Positions 23,201 to 37,900 of a DNA stretch of 64,000 bases are shown piece by piece (the first letter of the stretch is position 1; every line of letters begins with the position of its first letter). The position numbers and the translations under genes were made by a program. Below the pieces are notes generated by a model. The model was given only the letters and a program-made list of their open reading frames with translations. It was not told the origin of the DNA and searched no databases. The DNA comes from Pipra filicauda (taxonomy: Eukaryota > Chordata > Aves > Passeriformes > Pipridae). The stretch covers positions 1,794,950 through 1,858,949 of the forward strand of contig NW_024103729.1 in the NCBI RefSeq assembly GCF_003945595.2, given 5' to 3'.

Positions 23201-25150
23201 AGTGCCTCCACTCCTTCATTTGGTTTGATAGTCCAGTAAAAGATAAGACCAGTCACGCTTTCCAGAGATCAAAGAAACTGAGGATTTCAGCAGAGAAGAT
23301 GCAGAAATACAGGACACAGCTGCTGCAGTGCTTGGTATGTGGCCCCAGGTGTGTCAGCTCTCTGCCTGGTGAGCAGTGAGGTGGCACCTGCATGCTCTCA
23401 CTCCAACAGGAGGACATAGGGTGGTGGTAGAGGTTACACAGGCTCATTATCAGCGTTGCAGCACAGTATAAAAGGAAGGAGTCCATACATTTTCACTTCA
23501 AATTGAATGTTTCTTGTCTGTGCTAAGATTTACTTGGGGGTTTTATGAGTATTGGCGATAAGATTTTTCTCTGAGGGTGACAGAGGTTTTTGACAGGTGA
23601 AGAGTGTGTGGGAATGGTATTATTTATGACAAAACAACAGAAGCTAATGCCAGATAAGTCGTGTGTGGACAAGCTATGCATGTCTGAAAGCCCATTGCCT
23701 CCTCTATTGCATTACTTTTATCACACTACAAACAGAACAATAATATAAAATTTGTATTTCATAAGCCTCTCATAAATGAAGCAATTTTAATACATGCTGC
23801 CTATAGCTGAGATTACATATGCAGTGCAGTTTTGCAAGTTGGTTCATGTTATCTTTTTCCACCATATACACATCTAAGTTCTTTGTTAAGATATTACATA
23901 GAATTTAAGATCTGCAAGAAGAAATCTGCTTACAGTCACTTCCATGCAATCAGAAGGTATTTGTTACATTAAGAACTTGTAAAAGAAGAAAGTAACCTGC
24001 ACCTCCATTTTCTTTTTGAAGTTTTGCTTAATCTTGCAGTAAGACAGGTCCCACTTGCACTGATACTGTAAAAACACAAAGGATATCTAGATGCATTTTC
24101 CAATTTTTTTTAAGGCTTAGTTTTTTAGTATTTGGAGAGATTTTAGCCTTTCATAACAGTTACATGTGTTGAATCTTATTGAGGGAGCTTTCTTTGGGAG
24201 TTTTAAATAATTATTAATATGCTCTTTTGATAAATTAGTTTGGAAGAAAGTAGTCTTAATCAGATAATGAAGTGCTTGATACCTTTCTTTGACATACATC
24301 TATTAGCTGTATTAACTTGTCAAGTTACAGTGAAAGAGAACATAAAAGCCAAAGAGATTGTGACTTTTTAATGTTGGTCCTTAAGGAGGAGAGGTAAAGC
24401 AGTTATTCCTTGGTTTTCTCTTTCATGTGCCTTCACTTCCCTGTGATCCAAACCTTTGTCCCAGTGACCTCTGCAGCTGCCCATGTGAGGTGAGAAGCCT
24501 CTTCTTAATGTGGCTTTCACTGTCATTAGTATTCCTGGTTTAAAGATCCAATCACATCTGACTGTTATACCACATAATACTGTTTTGTTTTTCATAATAG
24601 AGTTTTTTGTAAGAGGGGTCAAACCAGAAGTGCCAGGGGAAAATATTTTCAGTGTATTTGCATTTGCTTTTTCTGCTCTAATTAAATGATTTAAAAGTAA
24701 TTGACTAATTCTTCTGATTAAATTTGGGTTAAAACTAAATTCTATTGATACTAGTTTGGGGTTTAGCATCCTGAATTTTATTGGTTAACTAAGAATATTT
24801 CTGGTTGTTTCTGTTAAAAACCACAGCCCCATCTCAGGGCAATACGAAAACATTTCTGGCAGTAACTGTTCCAACAGTGATTTTAAACGCGGTTCCCTCT
24901 ATGAAGCAGACTTATGGCACGAGTCGATGACTTTGTGTAATTACGTGCAGTTTGTTCGCTGATGCTCATTGCCTTCAGTGACAGATCCCGGGAGCGAACA
25001 CAAGTCGTTGTTTGCTGTGAGGAGGAGCTGGGGTCAGGCAGGCTGTCCGCCGGGACTCAACATCGCACCGCGGGCACATATCCCAGCGGCTCTCGCTGAA
25101 TTCCGCCTTTCAGAAAGCCCTGTAACATTTCGTGTTTCACTATAAAAACC
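20291..25150. other. Intergenic region between XRN1 and GK5
   Basis: I see no coding exon, RNA gene or recognisable transposon. There is a run of 14 T at about 20872-20885 and a CA/TA-rich patch near 21607-21640. The small ORFs present are isolated and look random. CpG density rises sharply only after about 24.9 kb. Confidence 0.6.
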
Positions 25151-25199
25151 TTTTACGTGCTTTTGCTGGATTTAGAGACTGCACAGACGCAACATGGGG

Positions 25200-25900
25200 C
25201 TTTTCTTTGGCGTTCCTGCTTCGTCCGTGGGCCCCGGGGCCGAAGGCCCGTTCCCGCAGAGGGAGCGAAGGGCGGGGCTGCCCCTCCCGCGCTGGGCTCC
25301 GCCCCGGGCCCGCGGCCTGCGGAGGCCGCCCCGACCGCCCCCGGCGGGCGCCACCTGCCCGCCCGGCGGCCCCGCCGCGCCGCCCGCGCCCATAGGCCGG
25401 CGGGTTGTGGCGGGCGCGGCCGCGCTCACTCCGCGCTGAGCGCCGGGCCGGGCCGGGCGATGCCGTGCGGGCAGCCCGACAGCGGGGCCGCGGCCGCCCC
25501 GGCGCGGTACGTGCTGGGGGTGGACGTGGGGAGCACGATGGTGAAGTGCCACGTCTATGACCGCGCGGCCGCCGTCAGGGGCTCCAGCTGCAGGAAGGTG
25601 AGTCCGGGCGGGCTCCGCGGCGCTCCCTCAGCTCGGCCCGGCGGGAGCAGCCTGGGGCGGCACCTGCCTCGGGAGCCGGGCGGGGCCGGACGTGCCCGCT
25701 CTGCCCAGAGCGTTTCTGACCCGCGGGACCCGGCGGGTTCCTTGGCTTGTCCCGGTGCGCGGGCATCTCCCGGGCCCGCCCCTGCTCCCCCTTCCCAGGG
25801 CCCCCGGGGTGAAGGGAGCCCGCAGCACCCGAGCCCCGCAGGTGCCGCCGGAGCGCTCGCCCCGTTCGCTCCCGCCCACCCTTCCCTGTTACCTTCGCTT
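25200..25900 (+). promoter_or_regulatory. GK5: CpG-island promoter of GK5
   Basis: About 700 bp of very GC- and CpG-rich DNA in an A/T-rich neighbourhood, surrounding the first coding exon. GC boxes of Sp1/KLF type occur at 25271-25278 (GGCGGGGC) and 25297-25304. I see no TATA box just upstream of the start codon. This fits a housekeeping promoter with dispersed start sites. The exact transcription start cannot be placed. Confidence 0.85.
25460..25597 (+). CDS. GK5: GK5 exon 1 coding part
   Basis: ATG to donor AAG|GTGAGT. It encodes an Ala-rich N-terminus then YVLGVDVGSTMVKCHVYDR, the first ATP-phosphate-binding strand-turn of the kinase fold. The frame is also open upstream for 101 codons to an in-frame ATG at 25157. 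I treat that as 5' UTR/promoter sequence. Confidence 0.92.
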
Positions 25901-28900
25901 CAATCGCTTCTCGACTAATTCCTCTGGGAACAAAAAGACTTTTGTTAGAAGGGCATAGCTGAGGCTTGCGTAGGACTTGGTGTTTACCCGCGTCCCATCG
26001 CGTAACAGTGCCGCGTGAAAAAGTGTTAACTTGGGAACAGGGATTTCGGGCTGCTTTTCGTTTGTACTGATCGTGATTTTGGGATCAAGACAGTCTCCAG
26101 AATTAACTTTTTTACAATTAGGAGAAGTGTAAAAGTCTGATGAATTTCAGAGGTGGAAGGGGCTGCTCTCGGTGGAGCTGACCCTCTAGTGGGTGATCCC
26201 TGCCCTGCTGACCGGGGTGCTGATGAGGAGCTCAGAGGCATCCACGTCTGAGTTCAGCAGTGGAGCCAAAAGGCTCTCTGAGCATCTGCTTTCCAATCTG
26301 CAGCTCTGAAAGGAGTTTACAGCCTCTGAAGTTCCTGGGCGTTTGGGCTTCTTTATTCCCTCTGAACAGAGGAAGTCTTCTAGAGATCACACATCCAGAT
26401 TCAACTATGTTCTAAAAGTTACACTGTTGTTTCTTCTCATACAAGAGATTCAGAAAATTAAGAAAAAAAAATGCAAAGGCAAATTTGTTTGCACCAAGTT
26501 GCACAAGAATGGTGGCTTCTGTGAACTAGGGATCATAAAAATGTTGTTTGTGTTTCCTGAATAGGTGGAGTCGCTTTATCCTCGTCCTGGATGGGTTGAA
26601 TTAGATCCTGAAGTGCTGTGGAGTCAATTTGTTGGTGTAATAAAAGAGGCTGTACAAAGTAAGGGCTTAAAGCTTGAGAAATTAATTATTTATTTATCAA
26701 AATTAGTAAAAAGTCTGTTAGATAATAAGATTATTTTTAACTAGTATTGAAAATTCATCACTGAGCACAAGTCTACAACATGCTTTAAGGTCTATTCAGT
26801 CCTTATGTAAGATAGGGCACTGGAATGACCTTTTTCCTTTCAGTTGGGCCAGATTAGGATCGAAGTAGAAGCAGTGAACACTAGATTTACACATCAGTGA
26901 CAGCACCTTGTTGCTCCAGCTTTTTGTGTATGCATCCTTCCCCAGTGTCCCTGTTCCTGCAGATGCCTCTGTGTATGAACAGAGAGTAGGCTTGTTCCCC
27001 TTCCAGTGCCCCGTTATTCCACTGCCACTTCACACCAGTATGTGTGACTGCAGGTGTATGAGAGCATAAACTCAGGATGCTGCAGGGTTGTACTTCCTCC
27101 ATTACAACCTGATGTTCCCACTTTTCCCATTCAAATTACGGACAGTTCTTACCATCCAATTTCTGTATTACTCTTCTTTTCTATTTGTACTTTAGCCTAA
27201 AATTTCCTAGTACTCTACACACTAAATGCACACAACTCCCTTTTTTGCCAAACTTCTGATGTGGGTTTTTCCCCCCTTTTCTGAATGCTACTCTGACTCT
27301 ACTCTTGCTGTGTGCAACTCCCATAGCTTTCACATTAATCCAGCTCCAGTGTTCTACAATCCCGCATGGATCGCCTTTGCTGCCACGCTGATGCTGTGAA
27401 CCTGTCAGCTGCACCCCAGCTTTCCCACATGCCTCAGCTTCCTTGGCCTGTGTGTGTACATCACACTCTTGCGTCCACTGCTTTAAGTTCCTCCCATTCA
27501 GCCCCTCTTGCAGTTTGGTCTCCAAGTGTTGCTCTGGCTCAAGCCACAACTGCTTGTCTCTTCCTTTGGAAGGCTGCCTAGGGAACAGGGAAAGTAACCA
27601 TCACCAGGTGTAAGCTGATTATTTTGGGCTCTTGGTTTGTTTTCTCAGCAGCCACAACTGTCACGAGAATAGCAATGCCACCTCAACCCCCAAAAGACCT
27701 TACTGTCTTCCTTCACTCCCGTTCTGTGAGGCAAATCAGGAAGCAAGATTTTTCAGCTAGTTTTAAAAGGGGAAGGTTGTCTTGTGGCCAAGCTGTGTGT
27801 ACTGTCGGCAAGTCATTTTTAGGTCATTTTAAAGTCATTTCTGACCTCACACTGCTGTCAAAAGAAGCAGTCCCACCCTCCTCTTTACAGGATTGTTTCA
27901 AGTCTGGAGCAGCTTCCTGAATCAAGTCACTGTCCGGTTGTTTATGCCAGCAGAGCTTCACCAGTGTTAGTGCTGGTGCAAGAGAGGGTGTGGTACCAGG
28001 GGCAGGAATGACTGACTGGAAGCAGGAGGAAGGCACAGCTACACTTGGGTTTGCAGGGCTTGTGAAGCTAAACGTGTGATTCCACGTGCAGCTGGGTGAG
28101 CTGATGTACTCCAGTCCTACCTAAAGGTGGAAACTTTTGGCTGCACAGTCCCACCCCCCTCTCTTACTCTGGTACTCCATCCAAAAGACAGCTTAGCTGA
28201 AAAATATCCATGTTTGTCTTCTGGTTTGTTTTTCTCTTTGATGGAATTCCACTCCACTCGTGTAGGCATCTAGAGAGCATGATAGCTGACGCAGGGAAAG
28301 CGATGGGAGCATGCAGGTTGTGGAGATGGGAAGGAGTAACACATGCCACTAATCTGTAGTGAGCTGTGGTAGTACTCCTGTGGCTTTGCCTGGAAAAGAA
28401 ATGCTGCTGTTCTCAAGCCACCCACTCCCAGGTCCTCCTCCCATACACTCCTGCTACCAGCAGCACTTGTGCAGGCAGGTGGAGCAGGTTGCCTTGCGAA
28501 AGCACTGGTTTAACTTTCAGCTGATTGAGGGCTTGATAGCACTGCCTGCAGGAATGCAAGGGCCAGGACAAAGGAAGGTGCAGAAGCACAAGTAGAGTTT
28601 GGCTGCACAGGATGTGCCCTTTCCCTGTGAAATCCTTTCTGTGATTGTCACTGAGAGGGTGGCGGGTGTAGAGTCCCCAGGATAGGCTCACACAAATGTA
28701 ACTTTGGATGGGAAAGTTGACATGAGAACTTGTATGAGCAAGACATACTTAACCTGTGATTTGTTCAAGTAGCTGCACTGAGAGCCCCTCAGAGTAACAG
28801 TATTTAGGACAGAATAGGTAGTCTGTCATTTAAGAGGAATTTCTTAATGTATATTCCCTTCATGTAATTTTGCTTCTGGAAGCGTGCATGGAGGTGCTTA

Positions 28901-31900
28901 GCAAGCTGACTAGAGCTGCTACGAAAATAGCTGTGGACATATTTAATTATTTACAGTTATATATATTAGAAAAAATGTTCTATAAGAGTTATTTGAAGGT
29001 AAAATTTAACAGCAAAGTTGGTGTGTACCCAAATGTACACTTTTGTACTTCTGATTTTGAAGTATACTTTGCATTCAGTGGTACGTGGTTTAAGCCAATT
29101 TGTTCTTAGGAATTCTGAAGGGTTGCTTAAGAAATATTTAAAGTGAGACACGTCATTATCAAAGTGATGTAAAAAATCAGGCCATATTGACATTAATCTC
29201 TTTACTGCCTACAGGATCGATCTAGTTTTGTTTCTTTATGAAAATTCTTTTTGTAAGTGTAAAGGTACTTCTGTTTGTGCTTTCTTTTGCATTCATCCCT
29301 GTGAAATGCACATTTTAATTGATTATATAGGTTTATGCAATCTGCCTGCCTGTCTCTGGGATTATTCATGTAGAGTATCACCAGGCCTTTCAGGAGGCAG
29401 AAAGAGTCAGTGTGCCACAACTGCTTTTAGTAAATACATAGGTTTGTTTATCTGCTTTGGAATCAGTTGTCTGACTCAGAGTTCTCTAACATTTCACTGC
29501 TCTAGCCACTTAATTGGGCAGCCTGTAGAGATTTATATTTTCTTTAGCTGTTAATTTCCTAAGTGTTCCATAGATTTTTATAATTATATTGAAGAAGCTG
29601 TATTTTTGTTTCTTTCTTCAAATAAGTGCTTTTTTTTTTCATTTGTTTTTGGTTTTTAGCTGCAGGGCTTCACATGGGGCAAATTGCTGGTCTTGGCATC
29701 TCCACACAGAGAGGAACTTTCATTACATGGCACAAGTATGTATATTGTGTGTTGTTTCAAACTATTTTGTGTTTGTTTACATTCATGGACTGGATGGGAG
29801 CAGGCTGTAGAAATGTTGAACTGTGTTAAGTCACAACCTGAAAGTAAAAAATGTCAGTCACTCACGTTCCCTTGTGTTTGCACAGCCACACCTTACACAG
29901 TTCAGAACAGTTTGTAAGTGTATGGCCTTTTCGTTCTTAATGCTTTGGAAGAGCTGAACACATACTTATTTTTTATTTTTGGTGAGAAGTCTAGCACTCC
30001 AAATGTCTGTGTGCCTATCTAGTAACTCCTTGAATCCACCAGGAGGATATGCACTTATTTTGGGAATTGACCCAGTGTTAATTGTCCTGATTGGAAATGG
30101 TGAATGTTGTTGAATTTTTTGGGCAGTCTGTGTTCTGTAGTTTTAAAGGGGAAATGTCCAAATACTGTTTTTCAGGAGGACAGGGAAACCTTTTCATAAT
30201 TTCATAAGTTGGCAAGACATAAGAAGTGCTGAACTTGTGCGTTCCTGGAATAAGTCCCTTCTGCTGAAGGTAAAACTCTGCTAATCTAGATACAACTTGG
30301 ACATATTAGAGCTGTCTCATTTTTATGACAAATAAGGGCAGTATATAAGTATATAAGTCCTGTTCAGATGGTAATGTGACGTGCTGTAGCCTAAAAACAT
30401 TTAACTGAGCAATACTAGCATGGAAGATAGTGCCAAGAAAACAAATGCACTACTGATAGCCTGTAGGTAATTAATTATGGGAAAAGATACCTGTAGTTCT
30501 AATATTCATTTTGTTACTTTTTAGTCTCTTGTTATATTAAAATGTTGCATGTTAACACTGCTACAGCACAGTTTTTGCATGTTGGTGGGTAGTTCTTGGT
30601 TGGCAGTGCTTTGGGCTTTTTCTTTTCTTGGGTGTTTTTTTTTTTTACGTACTCTTTGCTCAGATTACCTGTAGAAGGTGTATTTTATGCTGCTCATGGC
30701 TTGTGCTTCATACCTTTAGAAGACAAAGCTTTGCTCCAACTGGAAAAACAGAAGTTACTTTTCCTCTAAGTGGAAACTAACTAGCACACTCACCATAGGA
30801 AATGAAATGCTTGGGCTTGCCACTTATTTCCTTTTTGAACGCTTGATTAATGATTAAATTTTGCTAAATATATTGTCATGATCGAGCCTGTCAACTGTAG
30901 AACTTTCACTGGAATAAGAGTGTGTAAAGCTGTCAGCCACATCAGGCATTGTACTCATGTAGGTGACCAGTGTTGGTAGTGCAGAGAAGTGTCTGTGTTC
31001 CAGCAGAACTTGGAAAAACAGACTTTAGTGCAGCTGCTCTTTCCTGTGGTGTGTGTTGCAGGAAGGCTGTCTGTTGATTTAAGATCCCTGCTTGATCCTA
31101 CACAAGGATACTCTAACAGAGTTTTAGCTTTCTAAATCAGCAGCTTTCACCTGTGTTGTCATCCTTTAAAGATAATTGATCAGAAACCTTTAAAGGGTGA
31201 GATTAAACATTAAGTAACTGTTTTCTTTTGAAACAGGTAATCCATGTTATTTTTACAGTGCTTCATTTCTTGACTGGGAACGATCGATATTTGGCACCAA
31301 GTTTTCTTACTTTTTCAACACAACAAACTTCTATGAAGTTGTCATGGGTTTTTAAAAACATACCTGAGGTAAGCTGGAAAGGGAACAACAACAGCTTTCT
31401 CGAGTGATGATAATGGCAGGTGACTTGGAGGTGTTCAAGGCCAGGTTGGATGGGGCTTTGAGCAACCTGGTCTAGGGAAAGGTGTCCCTGCCCATGGCAG
31501 GGAGGTTGCAAGTAGATGATCTTTAAGGTCCCTTCCAACCCAAACCATTCTATGATTCTGTGACTGTTGGCTGTAATTTCTTCAGGTTTGTCTTGTTCTT
31601 CTCCTCAGAAGAACCAGAAAGACTGTCATCTGTGTTAATGTTCAAAGCCTGTCCTCCTAAATAGTGACTTGTATTCATACAGCTTTTTCCTCTGATTCTG
31701 GAAATATGTAGTAGAAAAAAGCTTTCTTCAGACATAAGAAACATAATCAAATCACCTTATTTCATTGATATAATTATACAATTAGTAGAATTAGTAATTT
31801 TACTTTGTTGTAAAGCTATTTGCACTCTAGTTTTGCATGACAATTGTATTTATTTTCTACAGGCACTCTTATCTTTCCACTCTGCATTATCCCAGCATTT

Positions 31901-34900
31901 TGCAGCATTTCACAAATAATATCGTATATTATTTGGTTTGCATTTTGTTATAGTGTGAATTAGAAAATGCACATAAAGTAAGTTATGCTGGAATAATCCA
32001 ATGACCTAATGAACCCTGAGCTATTTGTTGCTATATTCATTGCTCTAATCTGTGCCATTTTCCCTGTTTCTACCTATAGCATTTATAACTTTAGTCATCG
32101 TATGTTCTATGCTAATTTTCAAGTAATTTTTAAAAGAAAATTGTTATCATCCATTTTCTATCCAGTGTAAAGAAACCCCAGAGTCTTTTGAGTTCTGACT
32201 GTCCCAAAGCTAACTATTGAGAAGGTCAAGTATAATTTCTTACAGGCATGTTTTTGTTGGACCTGTTGAGAACGTGAGGTGTGAATCTGGAGGATTATAA
32301 AAGTGAAAGTCACGCAGCTGCTGAGTTTTCTGTGTGAGATGAACGTTCTCCCACGTTTTTTCAGGCACTGATAATTAAAATATGTGACTATCAAACCAAG
32401 AAGCTCAGAAGATTATGTCTCTTGATAAGAGCCATGTATTCAGCCATGTTTTGAGAGAATTAGTTTGTATGTCTATTTATGAATTTTGTAGTTGTAAACA
32501 TTATCATTTAGTGGAAATTAGATGAAACCCAAATTTCCTATTTTAAAGGGGAATAAGATCCTAAGGAAAATAACATTTTGAACTCCTTACAGAAGTCATA
32601 AACAATAAAAATATTTTCTCATTAACCATGAAGAAAATGAGAAACGGAATTAGGAAGTATGTTTCTCTTTATTGTATCCAGTTCTAAATACTTTTTGTTT
32701 GTATGTATATTTTTTCCTAGGCTGAAGAAGCTGCCAAAAAAAACAACTGCTGCTTTGGGACAATTGACACATGGTTACTGTATAGATTGACTAAAGGTGA
32801 ATGTTACAGTTTCTCTTAAATATTAATAAAATGCACTGGAATCTAAGAGATAATGTTCATGACTTGTCATTTATATATCCTAGAATTCAAATTTTTTTTT
32901 ACAGTTTGTGCTTTTTGATAATTGATAAATATTTTAATGTATTGACTGTTAAAAAACCCCCTAAATTAAATATTCTTTGGGCCCTGCCTGGAAGGGAAAT
33001 AATTATTCAATGTAATCAACCTTTTAAGAGTATAGGATTTAAAGAGGACTAACAGAACTAATTGGTGTTGATTGAAGAAAAGTAGCTGTGAAAGCAAAAA
33101 ACCAAAGAATTGTTACAAATGTGAAAGAATTACAAGTTTCTGTCCTGAGGGCTAATGCTGAGCAATCAGATGGATTATGATTGAGAGTGATGCAGTTGGT
33201 GTGGGATGTGTTGGCTCTTCTATCCAGGTTCATGAGAGGAAATAAGGTCATTATTGCCATTGCAGTGAGCGGCAGATGAAGTCTCTGTGCCCATGGTATC
33301 ACTGTGATTTTGCTCACACACACTCAGTTTATATTTGATGGGAGCCAATGAGATGTTTACAAAAAACTCTCAAATGTCTGAATATCTACAAGTCTTACTT
33401 TGTTCTATGTTTTTTCCGTGGTAGGTTCTGTGTATGCTACAGATTACTCCAGTGCCAGTTCTACAGGCATTTTTGAACCCTTTACGGTATGTGCTGTTCT
33501 GGGAAAAGGTTGTTGCTATTTATTGTGCTTCTGAGAGGATTGCTGGCATTTTTATGTTTTCCATTTCGTTTCAGAAATGTTGGAGCCCCACTTTATGTAA
33601 TCTGCTTTCTCTTCCAAAGTCTATTTATCCACCAGTGAAAGACACGAGGTAACTATGAAGACATAATTAAAAGAATATAACTGTTAAATTAATTGCCTTT
33701 ATAAAAATACTACATAATCTGCACAGGCCAAGTTATATGCAGGTACACAAAGTTATTTGTATATGCAGTTATACTTTATGTAGAAATATATGAAGTCCAA
33801 AACTTTATTTTTACTGTAAGTGTTTCTGACAGTAGTTAGTGATAGTATTAATGTTTTCTTTAAAATAAATCAGTAGCATCACCTTTCAGATGTGGTGCAG
33901 ACTCAGGCCTTATGTACCTAGATTTCATTTTAACAAGAAGTTCAATTTAGTATTGTGATGTTTCTCCATAACATTTGTTTTAAGCTTCAACTTCGGATCA
34001 GCTGACTCTGAAATATTTGGGGTACCTATTCCAATAATGGCACTGGTGAGTGAAAATATTTTCTTACTTTAATCTGTATATTTCTACCTACACTATTTAT
34101 CTGGCTTTGATTTGGTACTTGCTTCCTTTGCTATGACTTAACTACGCTAGAATTGGTTGGTGAATTTTTCTCCAAAAACTCAGTTTACACCCTTAGGGGA
34201 AAAGGAAGAGAGAGGAATGGGAAGGGATTTTTAGAGGTTGAGGTTCATTAAGGTTAGGGACGAAATGGTTAAGCACTGAATGTAGGACTCTAAGCTCTGG
34301 TAATGTGTGTGTCTCTGGCTTAAAATCAGTTATTCTACACAGGGTTGTGCAACAGAGTCCACTCTGCCTTGACTTCAGTAAGACTGCACAAATGTAAGAG
34401 TATTTTCTAATAGATCTACTTGTGGTCCCTTTTATGTGGTTTTTTTTTCCCCACTAAAAATAAGTGGCAAATAACATGTTCTTGCCTCAGTAGTTAGAAT
34501 TTGGAAAAGAAAACCTCATTATTTTTTAAAGTGATGACTTGTAGCAAAATCTGCTTGAATTGAGCTAAGTGAAAAAACTGTCACCTAGATAATTTGAATT
34601 TCTTCTGCTATTTTTAAAGAACTGTAGACTAAATTAATTTGTAAATTTCCTGTTTCACCAAGGCAAAAACGTAAGTAAATACATTTAATAACCATTATTG
34701 TTGTTGAAAAATTGAGCATGGAATAATTTGGTACAGGAAGGTTATCAGAGAAAAAGGAAGGCAAGACCTCAAAACTTCAGCTTTCTATTTGGAGAAAGAA
34801 GAATTCAAGCCAAGCTATTCTGTTGTGCTCTCTGGGATTGCAAATGCCCCATTTATCCTTGTCAAACATTAAAACATAAAATATTGCTTTTGTTTCCGTA

Positions 34901-37900
34901 ACATTTTTCAGTGTTGCAGGTAATGCTACAGACATTCCTGTTGTGTCCAAACCTGGTGTAATTTGGTGCTTGTGATAAGTCTGACTGTTGGAGTGGCCTG
35001 CAAATACTTAAGAAATTGTGTATGAATCCTCTCTGAATGCTCAGTTCCTTTCTGAACAGTTACTTGTATTCAGAACTCTGAACCATTTGCATCGATAATT
35101 TAAAACCTGGCAGCATGGCAGGTTGGTGGTTGACAGCTAACTTGTCCCATTGTTTTTGTTGCTCTGGCAGGTAGCTGATCAGCAGTCAGCTATGTTTGGA
35201 GAATGCTGCTTCCACCCAGGAGATGTTAAACTGACAATGGGAACGGGAGGTTTCTGGAATGTGAATACTGGAGAGCGTCTCTTTGCATCACAGAGAAGTA
35301 AGACTGAAATTTGGTTTTAGAGTATTTGACACACTCAGCTTTTCCTTGATAGCTGTTAATGATGAGGGTACATGAAGGGATAAAATAGGGCTGTGCTTTT
35401 CCTTCTATCTTTAGCTGTAAGAAACCAGCTTGGGAGTGTGGGTCCACAAGACTGTGGAAATTTTTAATTAGAAATACACATCTTGGTTATCCTGAAATAT
35501 GCTTCTCAGGAAGAGAACTTAAGAACATGATTATGTCTGCTACCCGCATCCCTCCCTCTTTTTTTTTCTTCACCTGTTCTTGATAGCAGTATTATACAGT
35601 AGAAGAATGAAGAAAAGAGGGATTGGTCCTCTGGCTTCTCACATCAAAAAGTTGCAGTAGATCAAGTTCCTGCCCTTGAGCCCTTATGCATCAAATTACC
35701 TGCAGTGAGATAATGCAGGATTAACAGTTATTAGTTTTCTTTTAAAACACTAGAAATGGTCAACATGCTTCTAGTGTTTAAAACCTCATTGTCTGAACAT
35801 TTGTGGTCTGTCAAGCTTGTTAATTTGTCAGAGGTGGCTGTTTGTCAAGAGAGCAACACATGATACGGAAGTAAATTTGCCCACACAAGCTCTCTCTGTC
35901 TGTCATATTTTTAAAGAGTTACTAATTTTGGGAAGTCTGCAACTTAAAGTGGGATGGGTGGGGCTGGGAAGGAGGACAGCAGTGTGCTAAGGAGTCTTTT
36001 ACCAGCTCAAGTCTTGAAGGACCCTGGCAAATAAATGAGATGTGTCAGAACTGAATAGCATAGACATAGAATTCCCTATGAATGCAAATGATTTTAGGCT
36101 AATTAATCATGTCATTAGGAAATCATACATATGTAGTCTGTGGAAATCTAATAGCAAAAACCATGCTGTAAGGTTTTTCCATTCTGTATTGTTTTAAGGA
36201 AATACTTAGCTGTGATCTGATAGAAGTTAAAATCTTCTAAGGCAGTGCTGTGAAACTTCTACTGCTTTAGGCTGATACTTATGCTAAAATGATTTTCCCT
36301 ATGTCTTTGGCAGTCATGGGGACAGTTAGTAGGACAAATTAAGTACCTGGCTTTCTCAGTGCCCTGGGCATTAAATGTAATTTGTTCAGTCTTTAAAGTT
36401 GACATATGTATTTAAGACTGCAGGATTAATCCCTACAGCATCTTTGTGCAAGCTGCTCATCAGCTGCTGTTCTAGTTTCTGGTCTACATTTAGCTCTTAT
36501 ATATGACAGTTTAAAAAAACCAGAAATAAAGTAGTTCCTTCAAGAACAGCACTTGTCACAATTCAGTGATGGAGTCATGTTGTACAGATGTAAAAGCTGT
36601 CCCTCTGGCAGTCTGATGGTTCTTAGTAACTCCGGTTATGCTGAGTGTCATATGGATCCATTGCCTAGAGGCAGGATTATTTTACACTACTGGAGACTCT
36701 GGTGAGAGCATCTTCAGGAAGGCCACCTGATGGAGGGACTTCTCTGTCCCTAATTAGCTGTCTTTCTTTAGGACTTTTGGCTCAACTAATTTTTTGCTCT
36801 TTTTTCATTGTGACTTTATCTTTGGTGAAAAAGAAAGATCGTAAGGCACACCTGTACCAATGGTCTGGAGATATGTATATCACTTTTTCCCTTTCAAGAG
36901 ACAAATACAAACTGTAATCTAAATAGATGCTGCTGATTGGTTTGTATTGGTTTACATTGTAAGCACCAGAGTGCCTCCAGCAGTAACCAAATTTCTGGAA
37001 CTGCACTAGTGCTACCATGCAACTCTCTTGGACACAGGTAAGCAAACTAGGGATGATTCTGTGAGGAACACATCTATCAGCAAAGTCACTTTGAGAAAGC
37101 AGAGAGAATCCCTAGATTCTTCTGCTGCATTTCTGCTCCTCGTAAAGGTAAACTGGGACTCGTTTACCTTTGCTGCATTACCCCTGATCTCCGAGTCCTG
37201 AGCAGGGTCCCATGAAGTCTGGGTGATTCCTTCACTCCAACAGTTGCCGAGCTTGATTGGGTGAAGTTGTTGTTGCAGTGGCCACTGATTGCTGAGGTTC
37301 TTACTGAGTGACCTGAAGAGCCCTTTGTCCAGCTGCAGTGCTGGGGGACATCTGCAGTCAGCTCTTTGAAAGATGCTTTTTGTTTTGGGGGGAAAAGAGT
37401 CTGACTTTTTAGAATCCCTTGGGGAAAATTGGATGGACTTAAATAGGAAAACATTGATAAATTTATAGGTATTCACAATCTCTTATCATATAAAAAATAA
37501 AAGTAAGTACAGATAACTCTTCAGTTTAAAGGGGGCTTTTTTGTATTTTGATAGTGATTTTTTTTTTTTGTTAACTTTGGTCCAACAACCTGTTGCTCAA
37601 GTCTCTTGTAATCCCATCACTAAATTTTCAAACAATATACTTAACCTCTATTGCTGACTTTTTTTTTTAGCTTCAATTCTGCAAAGGGATTGAATAAATG
37701 TTTTTTTTTGTTTGGTCTTATTGTGGTTAATGCTTGTATATGTTTTTCTGGAAACATTTAATTTAACTAAGTGGTTTTCTTTCATGGAAAATAATGAAGG
37801 TCTATATCCACTGATTGGTTGGAAGATTGGGAAAGAAGTTGTTTACTTAACTGAAGGCACTATATCGGACATTGGCACTGCCATAAAGTGGGCTCAGGAT

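Noticed and set aside
24368..24769. 133-codon antisense open frame between XRN1 and GK5
   Set aside because: Isolated, no homology recognised, no promoter-like sequence next to it.
25628..25918. Continuation of the GK5 exon 1 frame into intron 1, and antisense frames at 25172-25552 and 25575-25879
   Set aside because: The AAG|GTGAGT donor at 25597 joins perfectly to exon 2. The remaining open frame is compositional.
37012..37476. 154-codon antisense open frame in GK5 intron 10
   Set aside because: No recognisable protein, no start or splice context. It overlaps another unrelated frame of similar quality.
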